64,000 bases of DNA from Pedobacter yonginensis (GTDB lineage Bacteria; Bacteroidota; Bacteroidia; Sphingobacteriales; Sphingobacteriaceae), in NCBI RefSeq assembly GCF_003173595.1, contig NZ_QGNZ01000002.1:558001-622000 (forward strand). The letters are read 5' to 3'. Below the pieces are notes generated by a model. It did not search any database, was not told where the DNA came from, and saw only the letters and a program-made list of their open reading frames with translations. Made by a program: the position numbers and the translations under genes. Shown one piece after another: positions 9,270 through 17,805 of this stretch; position 1 is the stretch's first letter, and each line of letters begins with the position of its first letter.

Positions 9270-10265
9270 TTAGTCCATTACGTAAGGATAGTCCGTCTGC
9301 ATATATACATCTTTGTATAATTCAGAAGCATCTGGCCAAGGCGATTCTTCAGCAAATTTCACAGCTTGATCTACTGTTGCTTTTACTTTAGCTTCAACTT
9401 CTTCAATCCAAGCCTGATCTGCATACTTTTCTTTAAGAATAGTTTCTCTTGCAAGTTCTACTGGATCTTTTGCTTTATAATCTTCTAATTCTTCTTTTGT
9501 ACGATATTTTGCTGGATCTGACATCGAGTGACCGCGGTAACGGTACGTTCTCATTTCCAAGAAAGTTGGTCCTTCACCTTTACGTGCACGTTGAATGGCC
9601 TCATCCATGGCATTATGTACCGCAACTGGGTCCATACCATCAACTGGCGCACATGGCATATCGAAACCTAAACCAATTTTATAAATATCAGTCATGTTTG
9701 TGGTACGTTGTACCGAAGTACCCATGGCATAACCATTATTTTCGCAAACAAAAACAACTGGTAATTTCCAAAGCATAGCCATGTTAAATGTTTCGTTTAA
9801 TGCACCTTGACGCACAGCGCCATCGCCCATGTAACAAATGTTAACATTATCTGTTCCTTTGTATTTTTCTGCAAAAGCAACTCCAGCACCTAAAGGGATT
9901 TGACCACCAACAATTGCATGACCGCCGTAGAAATTATGTTCTTTGCTAAACATGTGCATTGAACCACCTTTACCTTTAGAACAGCCAGTAGCTTTACCAT
10001 ACATTTCAGCCATAATGCTATCTGCACTTACGCCCAATGCTAAAGCATGCGCATGATCACGGTAAGTAGTAATCATTGAATCTCCTTTTTGCATTGCAGA
10101 TATAGCACCTGCAACTACAGCCTCTTGTCCAATGTATAAATGACAAAAGCCACGAATTTTTTGTTGTCCGTATAACTGACCCGTTTTCTCCTCGAATTTA
10201 CGCATAAGCAACATCGACTCGAACCACTTTAACCAGGTATCTTTATTTATTTCTACTGCACTCAT
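9270..10265 (-). CDS. pdhA: Pyruvate dehydrogenase E1 component, alpha subunit
   Basis: This 331-residue thiamine-diphosphate enzyme subunit decarboxylates pyruvate and acetylates E2. The TPP motif is present as GDGAVRQG followed about 26 residues later by NNGYAMGT, along with the YRGHSMSDP phosphorylation-loop region typical of E1-alpha. I chose the ATG at 10265 (MSAVEINKDTW); an upstream TTG at 10295 would add ten residues but leaves no room for a leader behind the TAnnTTTG box. The E1-beta partner is not adjacent, so the E1 heterotetramer is encoded at two loci in this organism. Confidence 0.96.
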   Translation of the reverse strand: MSAVEINKDTWLKWFESMLLMRKFEEKTGQLYGQQKIRGFCHLYIGQEAVVAGAISAMQKGDSMITTYRDHAHALALGVSADSIMAEMYGKATGCSKGKGGSMHMFSKEHNFYGGHAIVGGQIPLGAGVAFAEKYKGTDNVNICYMGDGAVRQGALNETFNMAMLWKLPVVFVCENNGYAMGTSVQRTTNMTDIYKIGLGFDMPCAPVDGMDPVAVHNAMDEAIQRARKGEGPTFLEMRTYRYRGHSMSDPAKYRTKEELEDYKAKDPVELARETILKEKYADQAWIEEVEAKVKATVDQAVKFAEESPWPDASELYKDVYMQTDYPYVMD

Positions 10266-10292
10266 TTTAGGGTATTTGTTTTTTTGCGACAG

Positions 10293-10300
10293 CAAATCTA
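10293..10300 (-). promoter_or_regulatory. Candidate -7 element for pdhA
   Basis: On the minus strand TAGATTTG matches TAnnTTTG and lies about 28 nt upstream of the chosen pdhA ATG. No convincing -33 TTTG is present at the right spacing, only an AT-rich tract. Confidence 0.35.
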
Positions 10301-10700
10301 ATTTTTTATTGTAATAAAATGAACTATTTAGTGTAAAATGAACACGATAAAGACATCAAAATGAAAAATAATTTATCAAACTTGCTTTTGTAATAGACTT
10401 TAAATCTAATTAGAATGTTTTGGATAAAAAAATGTATTTGAAACGCTCCTATTGTGTTTTTTGAACCAATAAAATGCATAACTAAGTTATCCAAGAAGTA
10501 TATTATTGATTTATCAATTACGATGAATTATAATTTGGCAAAAAGCAATGCGAGTAAAATTAATAGCGGATTAGTTTTTAATTAGAATAACGATTCAAAA
10601 ACAGACCAATGAGTTAAGTTATAAACAGTTTTATGACTATTTAAATGAATATAAGGGTTATATACACAAAAAATGTTAATAACTTTAACTTTATAGCCCA
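10301..10700. other. Long AT-rich intergenic region between pdhA and the NlpC/P60 gene
   Basis: About 500 bp separate the divergent genes. The DNA is very AT-rich with no open frame of useful length, no clear hairpin and no recognisable RNA gene. Only the two promoter candidates at its ends could be supported. Confidence 0.5.
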
Positions 10701-10705
10701 AAACA

Positions 10706-10737
10706 TTTGGATAACATTTGTATTATTAATACTTTTG
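10706..10737 (+). promoter_or_regulatory. Bacteroidota-type promoter for the NlpC/P60 gene
   Basis: TTTG at 10706-10709 and TACTTTTG at 10730-10737 (TAnnTTTG) are separated by 20 bp, the expected spacing for the sigma factor of this phylum. The start would be near 10744, giving a leader of about 60 nt before the ATG at 10806. This is the best promoter match in the window. Confidence 0.6.
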
Positions 10738-10805
10738 AAATCCGACAATAAGCCCATGTGGTTTACGTTAATGTGTAAGTGAATACCCAAACATAACTGT
10801 ATAAC

Positions 10806-11363
10806 ATGATTAAAAAATTTTTGTTTTCATCCCTAATCGTAATTTGCACGCTCTCAGTTGCATTTTCGCAAACAAAAACAAAAGAATCTGGTAAAGACCT
10901 TAATGATCCCGACAACTTAGCTTCCCAATATTTCTCACAAGTGATGGGTGTAGCTGTAGATGCGACTTCGAACTTAAAATTATATAAGTTTGTTTATGAA
11001 TGGATTGGAACGCCCTACAGTTTCGGAGGAAACAGCAAAAAAGGGATTGATTGCTCTGCTTTTACAAAAGCGATCTACGACAAAGTTTTCAACACAACAA
11101 TAAGACGCAATTCTCGCGATATCTTCAGTATGGTTGACCCATTATCCAAAGAGGATTTAAAAGAAGGCGATTTGGTTTTCTTCAAAATAAAAAGTAGAAG
11201 TATTTCACATGTTGGTATTTACTTAGGCGACAACAGATTTGCTCACGCATCTAGTTCTCGTGGTGTAGTAATCAGTAATTTAAACGAACCCTATTATAGC
11301 CGCTATTTTTACAAAGGCGGCCGCGTTTTAGAATCGTTCAAAAAAGAATTTACAGTAGAATAG
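10806..11363 (+). CDS. C40 family NlpC/P60 peptidase (cell-wall hydrolase)
   Basis: This 185-residue secreted protein has a signal peptide ending near SVAFSQ (about residue 22). The C40 domain (about 55-170) shows the catalytic Cys83 in GIDCSAF, His135 in SHVGIYLG and a third polar residue, His147, in FAHAS. These enzymes cut gamma-D-Glu-diaminopimelate bonds in peptidoglycan stem peptides. There are no SH3 or LysM targeting domains, so it is a minimal endopeptidase of the Spr/MepS size class. It has its own promoter and is closed by a terminator at 11406-11438. Confidence 0.93.
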   Translation: MIKKFLFSSLIVICTLSVAFSQTKTKESGKDLNDPDNLASQYFSQVMGVAVDATSNLKLYKFVYEWIGTPYSFGGNSKKGIDCSAFTKAIYDKVFNTTIRRNSRDIFSMVDPLSKEDLKEGDLVFFKIKSRSISHVGIYLGDNRFAHASSSRGVVISNLNEPYYSRYFYKGGRVLESFKKEFTVE

Positions 11364-11405
11364 TAATTTGGAGTTAACCAATTGTGTTAACCTCCATCAA
11401 AATAC

Positions 11406-11438
11406 AATCCTCCTAAAGCAATTTTGGAGGATTTTTTT
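11406..11438 (+). terminator. Rho-independent terminator
   Basis: AATCCTCC (11406-11413) pairs perfectly with GGAGGATT (11426-11433), extended by AAA/TTT after one mismatch and followed by a run of seven T. It closes the NlpC/P60 transcript. A TTG frame start for the next gene at 11424 would lie inside this stem, which is why the ATG at 11457 is preferred there. Confidence 0.88.
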
Positions 11439-11456
11439 ATATATGCTAAGTTTAAA

Positions 11457-12554
11457 ATGAAGTTTATCAATAGTCTAATCATTTCATCCTTCACCCTAAT
11501 TATTTTCATTAGTTGTACAAGCAACAGCGCTAAAGTGGTTGTTCAAAAAGCAAATACAGATACGTTAGTACGAAAAATTAAGGATACCATTTCTATTGTT
11601 GCCGTGGGCGATATGATGTTGGGCTCGGCTTTTCCATCCGAAACAAACCTTCCACCAGACGATGGTGAAGACAGTTTTAAAGCCGTAGATGGTTTGCTAA
11701 AGGGCGACATTGTTTTTGGGAACCTAGAGGGATGCTTTTTGAACTCCGGCAATTCAAACAAATGTGACGGCATTAACCCAAACAATTGTTATGCTTTCAG
11801 AATGCCTGATCGATATGCTGCAATTTATAAAAAGGCCGGTTTTAATGTTTTGAGCATAGCCAATAATCATGTTGGCGATTTTGATGCTAAAGGACGGAAA
11901 AATACTGCCCGAATGTTAGATTCCCTTCAAATCCATTATGCTGGCCAGCTTAATAAGCCTTTTGAAATTTTTGAAAAAGATAGTGTAAGATATGCTTTCT
12001 GTGCATTTGCTCCGAACGAAAACACCGTTTCGATAAAGGACATAAAAGGAGCGAAAGCTTTAGTTGCGAAATTAAAAACGATGGCAGATATTGTTATTGT
12101 TTCATTCCATGGTGGTGGCGAAGGTGCTCGTTTTGAGCATGTAACGCGCAAAACTGAATTATTTTACAATGAAAATCGAGGGAATGTTTACGCATTTTCT
12201 CACGCTGTTATTGATGCAGGTGCCGATGTAGTTCTTGGTCATGGTCCTCATGTAACCCGAGCAGTAGAAGTTTACAAGCACAAATTTATCGCTTACAGTT
12301 TAGGTAATTTTTGCACCTACGGCATGTTCAGCTTGAAAGGATCAAACGGATTTGCGCCACTCCTACACTTAAAGCTTAATGCCAAAGGCGATTTCTTGTT
12401 TGCCGACGTTGTTTCCATTAAACAAGATAAAATAAACCGTTTAACGTTGGATGACAATTTCACCGCCTTTAAACAAATCAAAACTTTAACCGATACCGAC
12501 TTTGCAGGGCATCAATTAAAGTTCGAGAACAACAGAATTTCTTTAGTAGAATAA
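11457..12554 (+). CDS. CapA family lipoprotein (poly-gamma-glutamate capsule-type metallophosphatase fold)
   Basis: This protein of about 365 residues starts at the ATG after the terminator; its lipobox is ISC (Cys20). The PGA_cap domain, related to calcineurin-like phosphoesterases, shows its usual order of motifs: VAVGDMMLGS, GNLEGCF, ANNHVGDF, SFHGGGEG and GHGPHVTRAVE, ending with AYSLGNF. Acidic and His residues in these motifs are likely metal ligands. CapA proteins take part in poly-gamma-glutamate export or anchoring in Bacillus, but most Bacteroidota homologues have no capBC neighbours, as here, so the substrate is unknown. A 60-residue membrane protein follows after 7 bp. Confidence 0.9.
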   Translation: MKFINSLIISSFTLIIFISCTSNSAKVVVQKANTDTLVRKIKDTISIVAVGDMMLGSAFPSETNLPPDDGEDSFKAVDGLLKGDIVFGNLEGCFLNSGNSNKCDGINPNNCYAFRMPDRYAAIYKKAGFNVLSIANNHVGDFDAKGRKNTARMLDSLQIHYAGQLNKPFEIFEKDSVRYAFCAFAPNENTVSIKDIKGAKALVAKLKTMADIVIVSFHGGGEGARFEHVTRKTELFYNENRGNVYAFSHAVIDAGADVVLGHGPHVTRAVEVYKHKFIAYSLGNFCTYGMFSLKGSNGFAPLLHLKLNAKGDFLFADVVSIKQDKINRLTLDDNFTAFKQIKTLTDTDFAGHQLKFENNRISLVE

Positions 12555-12561
12555 TCCCAAC

Positions 12562-12744
12562 ATGAAAAAAGGAACCCTAATACATTATATAATTGGCATT
12601 TGTGCCGCCATTTTAGTGTTGGCTGCTGCCTATTACATCAATCAGAATCCTAAAAATTTAATATCTGCGGGCATTATAATTTTAGCAGGTTCTTTAGTAG
12701 CATTCAGTCAATACCTCATCATCAAAAACAAAAATAAAAGCTGA
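12562..12744 (+). CDS. Small two-helix membrane protein
   Basis: This 60-residue protein has two predicted transmembrane helices (about 7-26 and 33-53), separated by a short NQNPKN turn and ending in a Lys/Asn-rich tail. It starts 7 bp after the CapA-like gene, so translation is probably coupled to it. It has the size and shape of small inner-membrane proteins but no motif I recognise. The tight spacing and regular hydrophobic pattern support a real gene. Confidence 0.65.
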   Translation: MKKGTLIHYIIGICAAILVLAAAYYINQNPKNLISAGIIILAGSLVAFSQYLIIKNKNKS

Positions 12745-13114
12745 TGAAGGCTTACGGGTAAGTGAGAAAGACTAAAAACAATTAATTTCCATCTGTATGC
12801 TGAAATAAATTCAGCAACACGGACTGATTTTAAAATTGTTAAAATTCATCGACATTTTATATCGTAATGAAGAAATCATTGAACTTGGTTGGAATAAAAT
12901 CCGCATATCTATTGTCAATAAGATATCTCTTAGATAACCTAGTTGATTTCATTCCTAATTTCAAAGATCTCTCCATTTCGCTGCGCTCCAGTCGAGAAGA
13001 AGGATTTCTGATGCGTCTTCTCAGTTTTTAAAAGAAATTTTGTAACCAGAACTCCCTTTGATTAGATAATTCTTGGCATTCGTTTTATAAACACGAGTGG
13101 ATACTTGAAAGGTT
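12745..13114. other. Intergenic region with a dispersed-repeat fragment
   Basis: This 370-bp stretch between convergent small genes has no credible frame. It contains one copy of a short repeat (12959-12993) whose diverged partner lies at 29079-29113. No clear terminator was found for either flanking gene. Confidence 0.5.
12959..12993 (-). repeat. Dispersed intergenic repeat, copy 1
   Basis: The minus strand reads GACTGGAGCGCAGCGAAATG and continues GAGAGATCTTTGAAA. It matches copy 2 (29079-29113, plus strand) at 27 of 35 positions by hand alignment; seven of the eight differences are transitions. This suggests a decaying family of small non-coding repeats. Confidence 0.6.
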
Positions 13115-13300
13115 TTAAACCTCGTCTTTGGTGTTTTTTACCAGACCGATTCCAGAAACGAAGAATATTAATCCAATAATTCCATAAACCATTAAGCCTC
13201 TGGTATTTTGGCTATGGTTTACAAAGCCCCAGCCCGCGTAGATTAATCCAACAATTCCAAGTACGGTTAATATTGTTCCAAAAGTGCGTTTTACATTCAT
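13115..13300 (-). CDS. Small two-helix membrane protein
   Basis: This 61-residue protein begins MNVKRTFGTILTVLG. It has two hydrophobic helices (about 8-26 and 34-55) joined by NHSQNTRG, and a charged KNTKDEV tail. The layout resembles small Bacteroidota inner-membrane proteins of unknown role. It is divergent from the SPFH gene and separated from it by about 125 bp. No function can be assigned. Confidence 0.65.
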   Translation of the reverse strand: MNVKRTFGTILTVLGIVGLIYAGWGFVNHSQNTRGLMVYGIIGLIFFVSGIGLVKNTKDEV

Positions 13301-13424
13301 TTTGATAGATTTTATTACGTTAAGACAAATTTTTGATGAATTTGTTTTGAGATTAGTTTAAGTTGATGGCGGAGTAAAGACCATTTGCATGTATTTTTTT
13401 ATAACTTCATAAAAAAAATGAATT

Positions 13425-14363
13425 ATGCAATACACCATCTACATTCTAATCTTCCTCGCAATTATCATCCTTTTAAGTTCTTTTGTAACGGTAAAGCAGG
13501 GTACAATTGCTGTTGTAACGGTATTTGGAAAATATCGAAGACAACTAAAACCAGGCTTAAATTTCAAGATTCCACTGATTGAGCAAATTTATTCTCGTAT
13601 TTCTATTCAAAATAGATCTGTAGAACTTTCATTTCAGGCGGTAACTCAAGATCAGGCAAATGTTTACTTTAAGGCCATGCTTTTGTATTCGGTTGTTAAC
13701 CAAGATGAGGAAACCATCAAAAACGTAGCCTTCAAGTTCGTGGATGCTACGAATTTAATGCAAGCCTTAATCCGTACCATTGAAGGTTCGATTCGTGCTT
13801 ATGTTGCTACCCAGAAGCAAGCAAATGTATTGGCTCAGCGAAATGAAATTGTTCTTCATGTTAAGGAACAGATTGATCAGGTTTTAGATGGCTGGGGCTA
13901 TCACCTTCAGGATCTTCAATTAAACGATATTACTTTCGATGAAGAAATTATGCGTTCTATGAGTCGCGTAGTGGCCTCAAACAACTTAAAAGCAGCAGCC
14001 GAAAACGAAGGACAAGCTTTGCTTATTACAAAAACCAAAGCTGCCGAAGCGGACGGTAACGCAATCAAAATTGCAGCTACGGCAGAACGTGAAGCGGCCC
14101 AGTTACGTGGTCAGGGTATTGCGCTGTTCCGCGCTGAGGTTGCCCATGGTATGACAAAAGCTGCACAGGAAATGGAAGAAGCTAACCTGGATATTTCTGT
14201 AATTTTATTTACGATGTGGACCGAATCCATCAAGCATTTTGCTGAAAATGGCGATGGCAACGTTATTTTCTTGGATGGTAGTAGTGAAGGCATGAATAAA
14301 ACCTTAAAAGAAATGATGGCTATGCAACTAAATAAGCCGAAAGAGCCAAAAACAAAAATATAG
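13425..14363 (+). CDS. SPFH/Band 7 (stomatin/prohibitin-like) membrane protein
   Basis: This 312-residue protein has one N-terminal transmembrane helix (about 3-22), then an SPFH domain starting FVTVKQGTIAVVTVFGKYRR, a signature of stomatin-like proteins. A Glu/Ala-rich coiled coil follows (about 190-250, AAAENEGQALLITKTKAAEA). These proteins oligomerise as ring scaffolds in membrane microdomains and often control a protease such as FtsH or an NfeD partner; no NfeD-like gene is adjacent. The C-terminus is short and Lys-rich. It is transcribed alone. Confidence 0.9.
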   Translation: MQYTIYILIFLAIIILLSSFVTVKQGTIAVVTVFGKYRRQLKPGLNFKIPLIEQIYSRISIQNRSVELSFQAVTQDQANVYFKAMLLYSVVNQDEETIKNVAFKFVDATNLMQALIRTIEGSIRAYVATQKQANVLAQRNEIVLHVKEQIDQVLDGWGYHLQDLQLNDITFDEEIMRSMSRVVASNNLKAAAENEGQALLITKTKAAEADGNAIKIAATAEREAAQLRGQGIALFRAEVAHGMTKAAQEMEEANLDISVILFTMWTESIKHFAENGDGNVIFLDGSSEGMNKTLKEMMAMQLNKPKEPKTKI

Positions 14364-14511
14364 TTCGGTACTAATTAAATATGAGTGCGGTTAAACCCTA
14401 AGGTAGAAAGACCAGAGCAAAACAATACCAATTAAAATGCTTATTTCAAGGCCTTAACTCATTTTTTAAACAATATTTTTGTTATCCTGAACATACTATC
14501 TTTAACTAAAA

Positions 14512-14555
14512 AAAGCCCTTAGAAATTAAATTCTAAGGGCTTTCTTCTTATTTAT
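14512..14555. terminator. Strong bidirectional terminator
   Basis: A 13-bp perfect stem AAAGCCCTTAGAA (14512-14524) / TTCTAAGGGCTTT (14531-14543) with a 6-nt loop has T-rich tracts on both strands. It separates the convergent SPFH and protease genes and lies 18 bp from the protease stop. Confidence 0.9.
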
Positions 14556-14560
14556 CCTTT

Positions 14561-16714
14561 TTAAAAAGAACCTAAGTTCATCACGTAACTTCCAGATTGT
14601 TGCATGAAATCGCCCATTACTTTTAGCGATTCATCTTCGATAAAATCGAAGGTATCTTGTTTTGTAACTTTATCACCTTTTTTAACTGCTGGCAACCCTC
14701 TTAGCGCTCTTAAATCATTTTGTCTGGCTAAAGTTTTCGCTTCCTGAGCATCACGTTCTGCTTTTAATTTTGCCTCATTTAAAGGTACTGAAACTTCAGC
14801 GTCGCGTTTTTTAAGATCGGCAATATCTTGTTTCAAGTATTTAAAATCCAATGAACTATTTACACGTTGTTCACTATTTTTAATTAAGCCTGCTTTTACG
14901 GCCGTTAAATTAGCAACAGGTTTAAAAGTAGAACTTGCAATAACATCCCAAGGTAAGGCAGAGGGTTCTGTATCTTCGCCAATTTTATCCATTGGGTACA
15001 CGGATGGGAAAACCACATCTGGCGTTACGCCTTTATGTTGTGTACTGCTACCAGCCACGCGATAAAACTTAGCCATTGTTAAATTAATTTGGCCTAGGTT
15101 AATATCGGCAGGGTTAGCACTTGCAGGAGATGTACCAGTGGTTTTGTTTTTGGTGACTAAACTTGCAACGCGTTGTAGCATTGATGGATTAACCAATTTA
15201 TTCAAATCAATTGATGATTGAACAGTGCCTTTGCCATAAGTTTGGCTTCCCATGATAATTCCACGTCCGTAATCCTGAATTGCACCGGCAAATATTTCGG
15301 ATGCTGAAGCGCTTAAACGATCTACAATTACGCCAAATGGGCCATCCCAACTAACTCCTGTATTTTGATCTTCGTCAACTTCAATTTTACCACGTAAATC
15401 TTTAACCTGTACAACTGGCCCCTTATCAATAAATAGGCCAGTTAGCGAAATGGCTTCAACTAAAGATCCTCCACCGTTTCCACGTAGATCCATTACAATG
15501 GCATCAACTTTATCTTTATTTTTTAATGTATCGATTAATAATCTAACATCACGGGTTGTACTTTTATAATTTTTATCGCCTGCATTTGCCGCTTTAAAAT
15601 CAGCGTAAAATGCTGGTAATGAAATCACGCCAATTTTATATGCTTTACCATTGGTGTTGATGGTTTTAACCTTTTTCTTAGCGGACTGATCTTGAAGAAT
15701 AATTTTCTCGCGAACCATTTCGATGATTACCGCTTTAGATGACATTTCTTTACCCACTGGAATTACTTTTAAACGAACTTTTGTGCCAGCAGGGCCTTTA
15801 ATTTTCGATACGGTATTGTCTAATCTCCATCCAACAACATCAACAAATTCGCCATCCCCTTGTGCCACAGCAATGATTCTATCGCCAGCACTTAATTGTT
15901 TTCCTTTGAAGGCAGGTCCACCGGCTATAATTTCTGAAATTTTTACCACTTCATTTTCAAGCTGTAAACGAGCGCCAATGCCTTCGAATGAACGAGACAT
16001 GTCTTCGTTAAAGGCAACTGCGTTAGATGGATTGAAGTAATTGGTATGTGGATCAATCGATTCGGTAAAAGCATCCATCAAAATTTGAAAAACATCTTGA
16101 TTGTTTGTTTTAGAGGTTTGCGATTGTAAATTCTGGTAGCGTTTTGTTAGGGTTTCTACATTTTTAGCTTCTGCAGTTCCTGTTAAGTTTAAGTTTACCA
16201 ATTCGTATTTAACACGTTTTTTCCAGGTATCATTTAAAGTAGCTGCCGAAGTTGCCCAAGGCATTTTTTCTCTGTCATAAACGTATGTATCGTTTTGATT
16301 GAAATCGAATTTGGTTTTAATGGAAGCCAAAGAATAGGTAAAATATTCATTCAATCGCTTTGCGTAAACGTTGTAGATGTAGAAAGGTGCGCTTAAATCG
16401 CCATTTTTAAAATCATCATCAAGAGTAAATCTATATTTCTCGAATTCTTTGATGTCTGAAGCCAGAAAATAATTCCTACCTTGATCTAAAGCTTTGATGT
16501 ATTTATCTAGAATTAGAGAAGAAATAGAATCGTTAACCTGAATTTTTTTGTAGTTGTAGCTCTCAATTAAGTTCACCACCTCTTTAATAACAAGTTGTTG
16601 TTGCTCATCTGGTTTCACGTTTGTAACCCCTTCAACAATTGGTTGAGGCTTTGGTGCGGCATGACAAGCGAGTACTGCAGCAGTAAAAATTACAAAAAAT
16701 ATTCTTTTTAACAT
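14561..16714 (-). CDS. Tail-specific protease, S41 family (Prc type), lipoprotein
   Basis: This protein of about 717 residues resembles E. coli Prc/Tsp, which degrades periplasmic proteins and peptidoglycan hydrolases from their C-termini. I chose the ATG at 16714 because it begins directly with a lipoprotein signal (VLAC, Cys17); an ATG at 16738 would add eight residues. An N-terminal helical domain precedes a PDZ domain (around GIGARLQLENEVV) and the S41 core. The Ser in SASASEIFAGA (near 470) and the Lys in YGKGTVQ (about 25 residues later) match the Ser-Lys dyad spacing. A C-terminal Prc-type extension is present. The gene is monocistronic with a strong terminator. Confidence 0.95.
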   Translation of the reverse strand: MLKRIFFVIFTAAVLACHAAPKPQPIVEGVTNVKPDEQQQLVIKEVVNLIESYNYKKIQVNDSISSLILDKYIKALDQGRNYFLASDIKEFEKYRFTLDDDFKNGDLSAPFYIYNVYAKRLNEYFTYSLASIKTKFDFNQNDTYVYDREKMPWATSAATLNDTWKKRVKYELVNLNLTGTAEAKNVETLTKRYQNLQSQTSKTNNQDVFQILMDAFTESIDPHTNYFNPSNAVAFNEDMSRSFEGIGARLQLENEVVKISEIIAGGPAFKGKQLSAGDRIIAVAQGDGEFVDVVGWRLDNTVSKIKGPAGTKVRLKVIPVGKEMSSKAVIIEMVREKIILQDQSAKKKVKTINTNGKAYKIGVISLPAFYADFKAANAGDKNYKSTTRDVRLLIDTLKNKDKVDAIVMDLRGNGGGSLVEAISLTGLFIDKGPVVQVKDLRGKIEVDEDQNTGVSWDGPFGVIVDRLSASASEIFAGAIQDYGRGIIMGSQTYGKGTVQSSIDLNKLVNPSMLQRVASLVTKNKTTGTSPASANPADINLGQINLTMAKFYRVAGSSTQHKGVTPDVVFPSVYPMDKIGEDTEPSALPWDVIASSTFKPVANLTAVKAGLIKNSEQRVNSSLDFKYLKQDIADLKKRDAEVSVPLNEAKLKAERDAQEAKTLARQNDLRALRGLPAVKKGDKVTKQDTFDFIEDESLKVMGDFMQQSGSYVMNLGSF

Positions 16715-16787
16715 CTCTTTAAATAATTTAAAATCCATTTCTAATTCTATATAGCCAATATGATACCATTTTAACGAAAAAACAAAA

Positions 16788-16813
16788 AAGAGACAGCAAT
16801 ATTACCGTCTCTT
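16788..16813 (-). terminator. Possible terminator for the TPR gene or cyanophycin operon
   Basis: AAGAGAC (16788-16794) pairs with GTCTCTT (16807-16813). On the minus strand the stem is followed by TTTTTGTTTTTTCG. It lies about 280 bp beyond the stop of the TPR protein, so a long 3' untranslated region would be needed. Confidence 0.5.
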
Positions 16814-17095
16814 GTCAAAACGTATCAAATCTACCTAAAAGCTTTTTATTAAGCAATTCTTTGATTTAACGTTAGCCAATAGTTTTTGTTTTAAAACACT
16901 GAGCTAAATGCCGATAAGACCAAATCCTATAAGTTGTAGATGCATCCAATTGGGAAATCCTTTCCACAGTACCTTTACTTTTTATTGCCTAGGGTGGATA
17001 CTTAATTTGCACCTATGTACTTCTACAGCAAAAAATAATTACCTGGCTGTTTTTGCATTGGCTATTTTGGCCCCTTACTTAGAAGATACTAGCAG
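16814..17095. other. Intergenic region, no gene supported
   Basis: About 280 bp lie between the terminator-like hairpin and the TPR gene stop. A plus-strand frame (16908-17150) overlaps that gene on the opposite strand and has a Cys/His/Tyr-rich translation unlike a real protein. Nothing else was recognised. Confidence 0.4.
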
Positions 17096-17776
17096 CTATT
17101 TTTTTGGAGAAATCTTGATGGCAATAAGTTCTCTGGCGTCTTTAATCTGAGTTTTATACTGCGTGGTTTTGATAGAATTTGCCAGCCATTCTGCGCTTTT
17201 CAAATCTCTTAAAGCCAAGGTGAAATCTTTCTTTCTGATTTTGACTTGTGCAATGCCCAAAATAGATTCTATGTACGAATTATTGCTTTTCAGTTGTTTG
17301 GCTAGAATACCTTGCTGGGTGTAAAACCACATGGATTGGGTATATTTACTACTGGCCAAATACACTTTACCCAGTAAATTATAGGTATTCATTAAGCCAT
17401 TTTTACTACCCATTTTCGAATAGTTTTTGAGGGCAACATTTAGCAAAATTTGTTCGGCATCTGTAAATCGGCCTAACTGATAGTGCATATTGCTCATTTT
17501 TATGATGGCTTGACCATACCTATTGAAGTTTTTTACCGCACTATATTCGAAAGCCGCCTTGCCGAACAAGGTTAACGCTTCATTGAAGTCGCCTTTTCGT
17601 TCCAGATTTTCGGCTTCATCGAAAAACGAATTTCCATCGGCCTCATTAAATTTAGAAACGGCTATATTAATGGCATTGCCACCATTAGGTTCTTGATTTT
17701 CAGGGCGATCGATGTTTTGAGCGTAAAGTTGTAATGAGGCAAAAAGGCTAATAAAAGCCAAAACTATTTTGGTCAT
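17096..17776 (-). CDS. Secreted TPR-repeat protein in the cyanophycin operon
   Basis: This 226-residue protein has a signal peptide (FISLFASLQLYAQ, cleavage near residue 19). The rest is helical with tetratricopeptide-like repeats across about 50-205: alternating Ala/Gly/Tyr/Phe helices such as FNEALTLFGKAAFEYS and GLMNTYNLLGKVYLAS. TPR domains bind proteins; no enzymatic site is visible. It starts 29 bp after the isoaspartyl peptidase stop on the same strand, so it is probably co-transcribed with the cyanophycin-degrading genes, but a periplasmic scaffold has no obvious link to a cytoplasmic polymer. The link may be incidental. Confidence 0.8.
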   Translation of the reverse strand: MTKIVLAFISLFASLQLYAQNIDRPENQEPNGGNAINIAVSKFNEADGNSFFDEAENLERKGDFNEALTLFGKAAFEYSAVKNFNRYGQAIIKMSNMHYQLGRFTDAEQILLNVALKNYSKMGSKNGLMNTYNLLGKVYLASSKYTQSMWFYTQQGILAKQLKSNNSYIESILGIAQVKIRKKDFTLALRDLKSAEWLANSIKTTQYKTQIKDARELIAIKISPKK

Positions 17777-17805
17777 GCAACAAAAATAATACTTTAATTA
17801 CAATA

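Noticed and set aside
11424-11456. Upstream TTG start for the CapA-like protein
   Set aside because: It lies inside the terminator stem of the preceding gene and adds residues ahead of a good lipoprotein signal beginning at 11457.
16908-17150. Plus-strand frame of 80 codons
   Set aside because: It overlaps the TPR gene on the other strand, and its Cys/His-rich, hydrophobic translation lacks a plausible start region.
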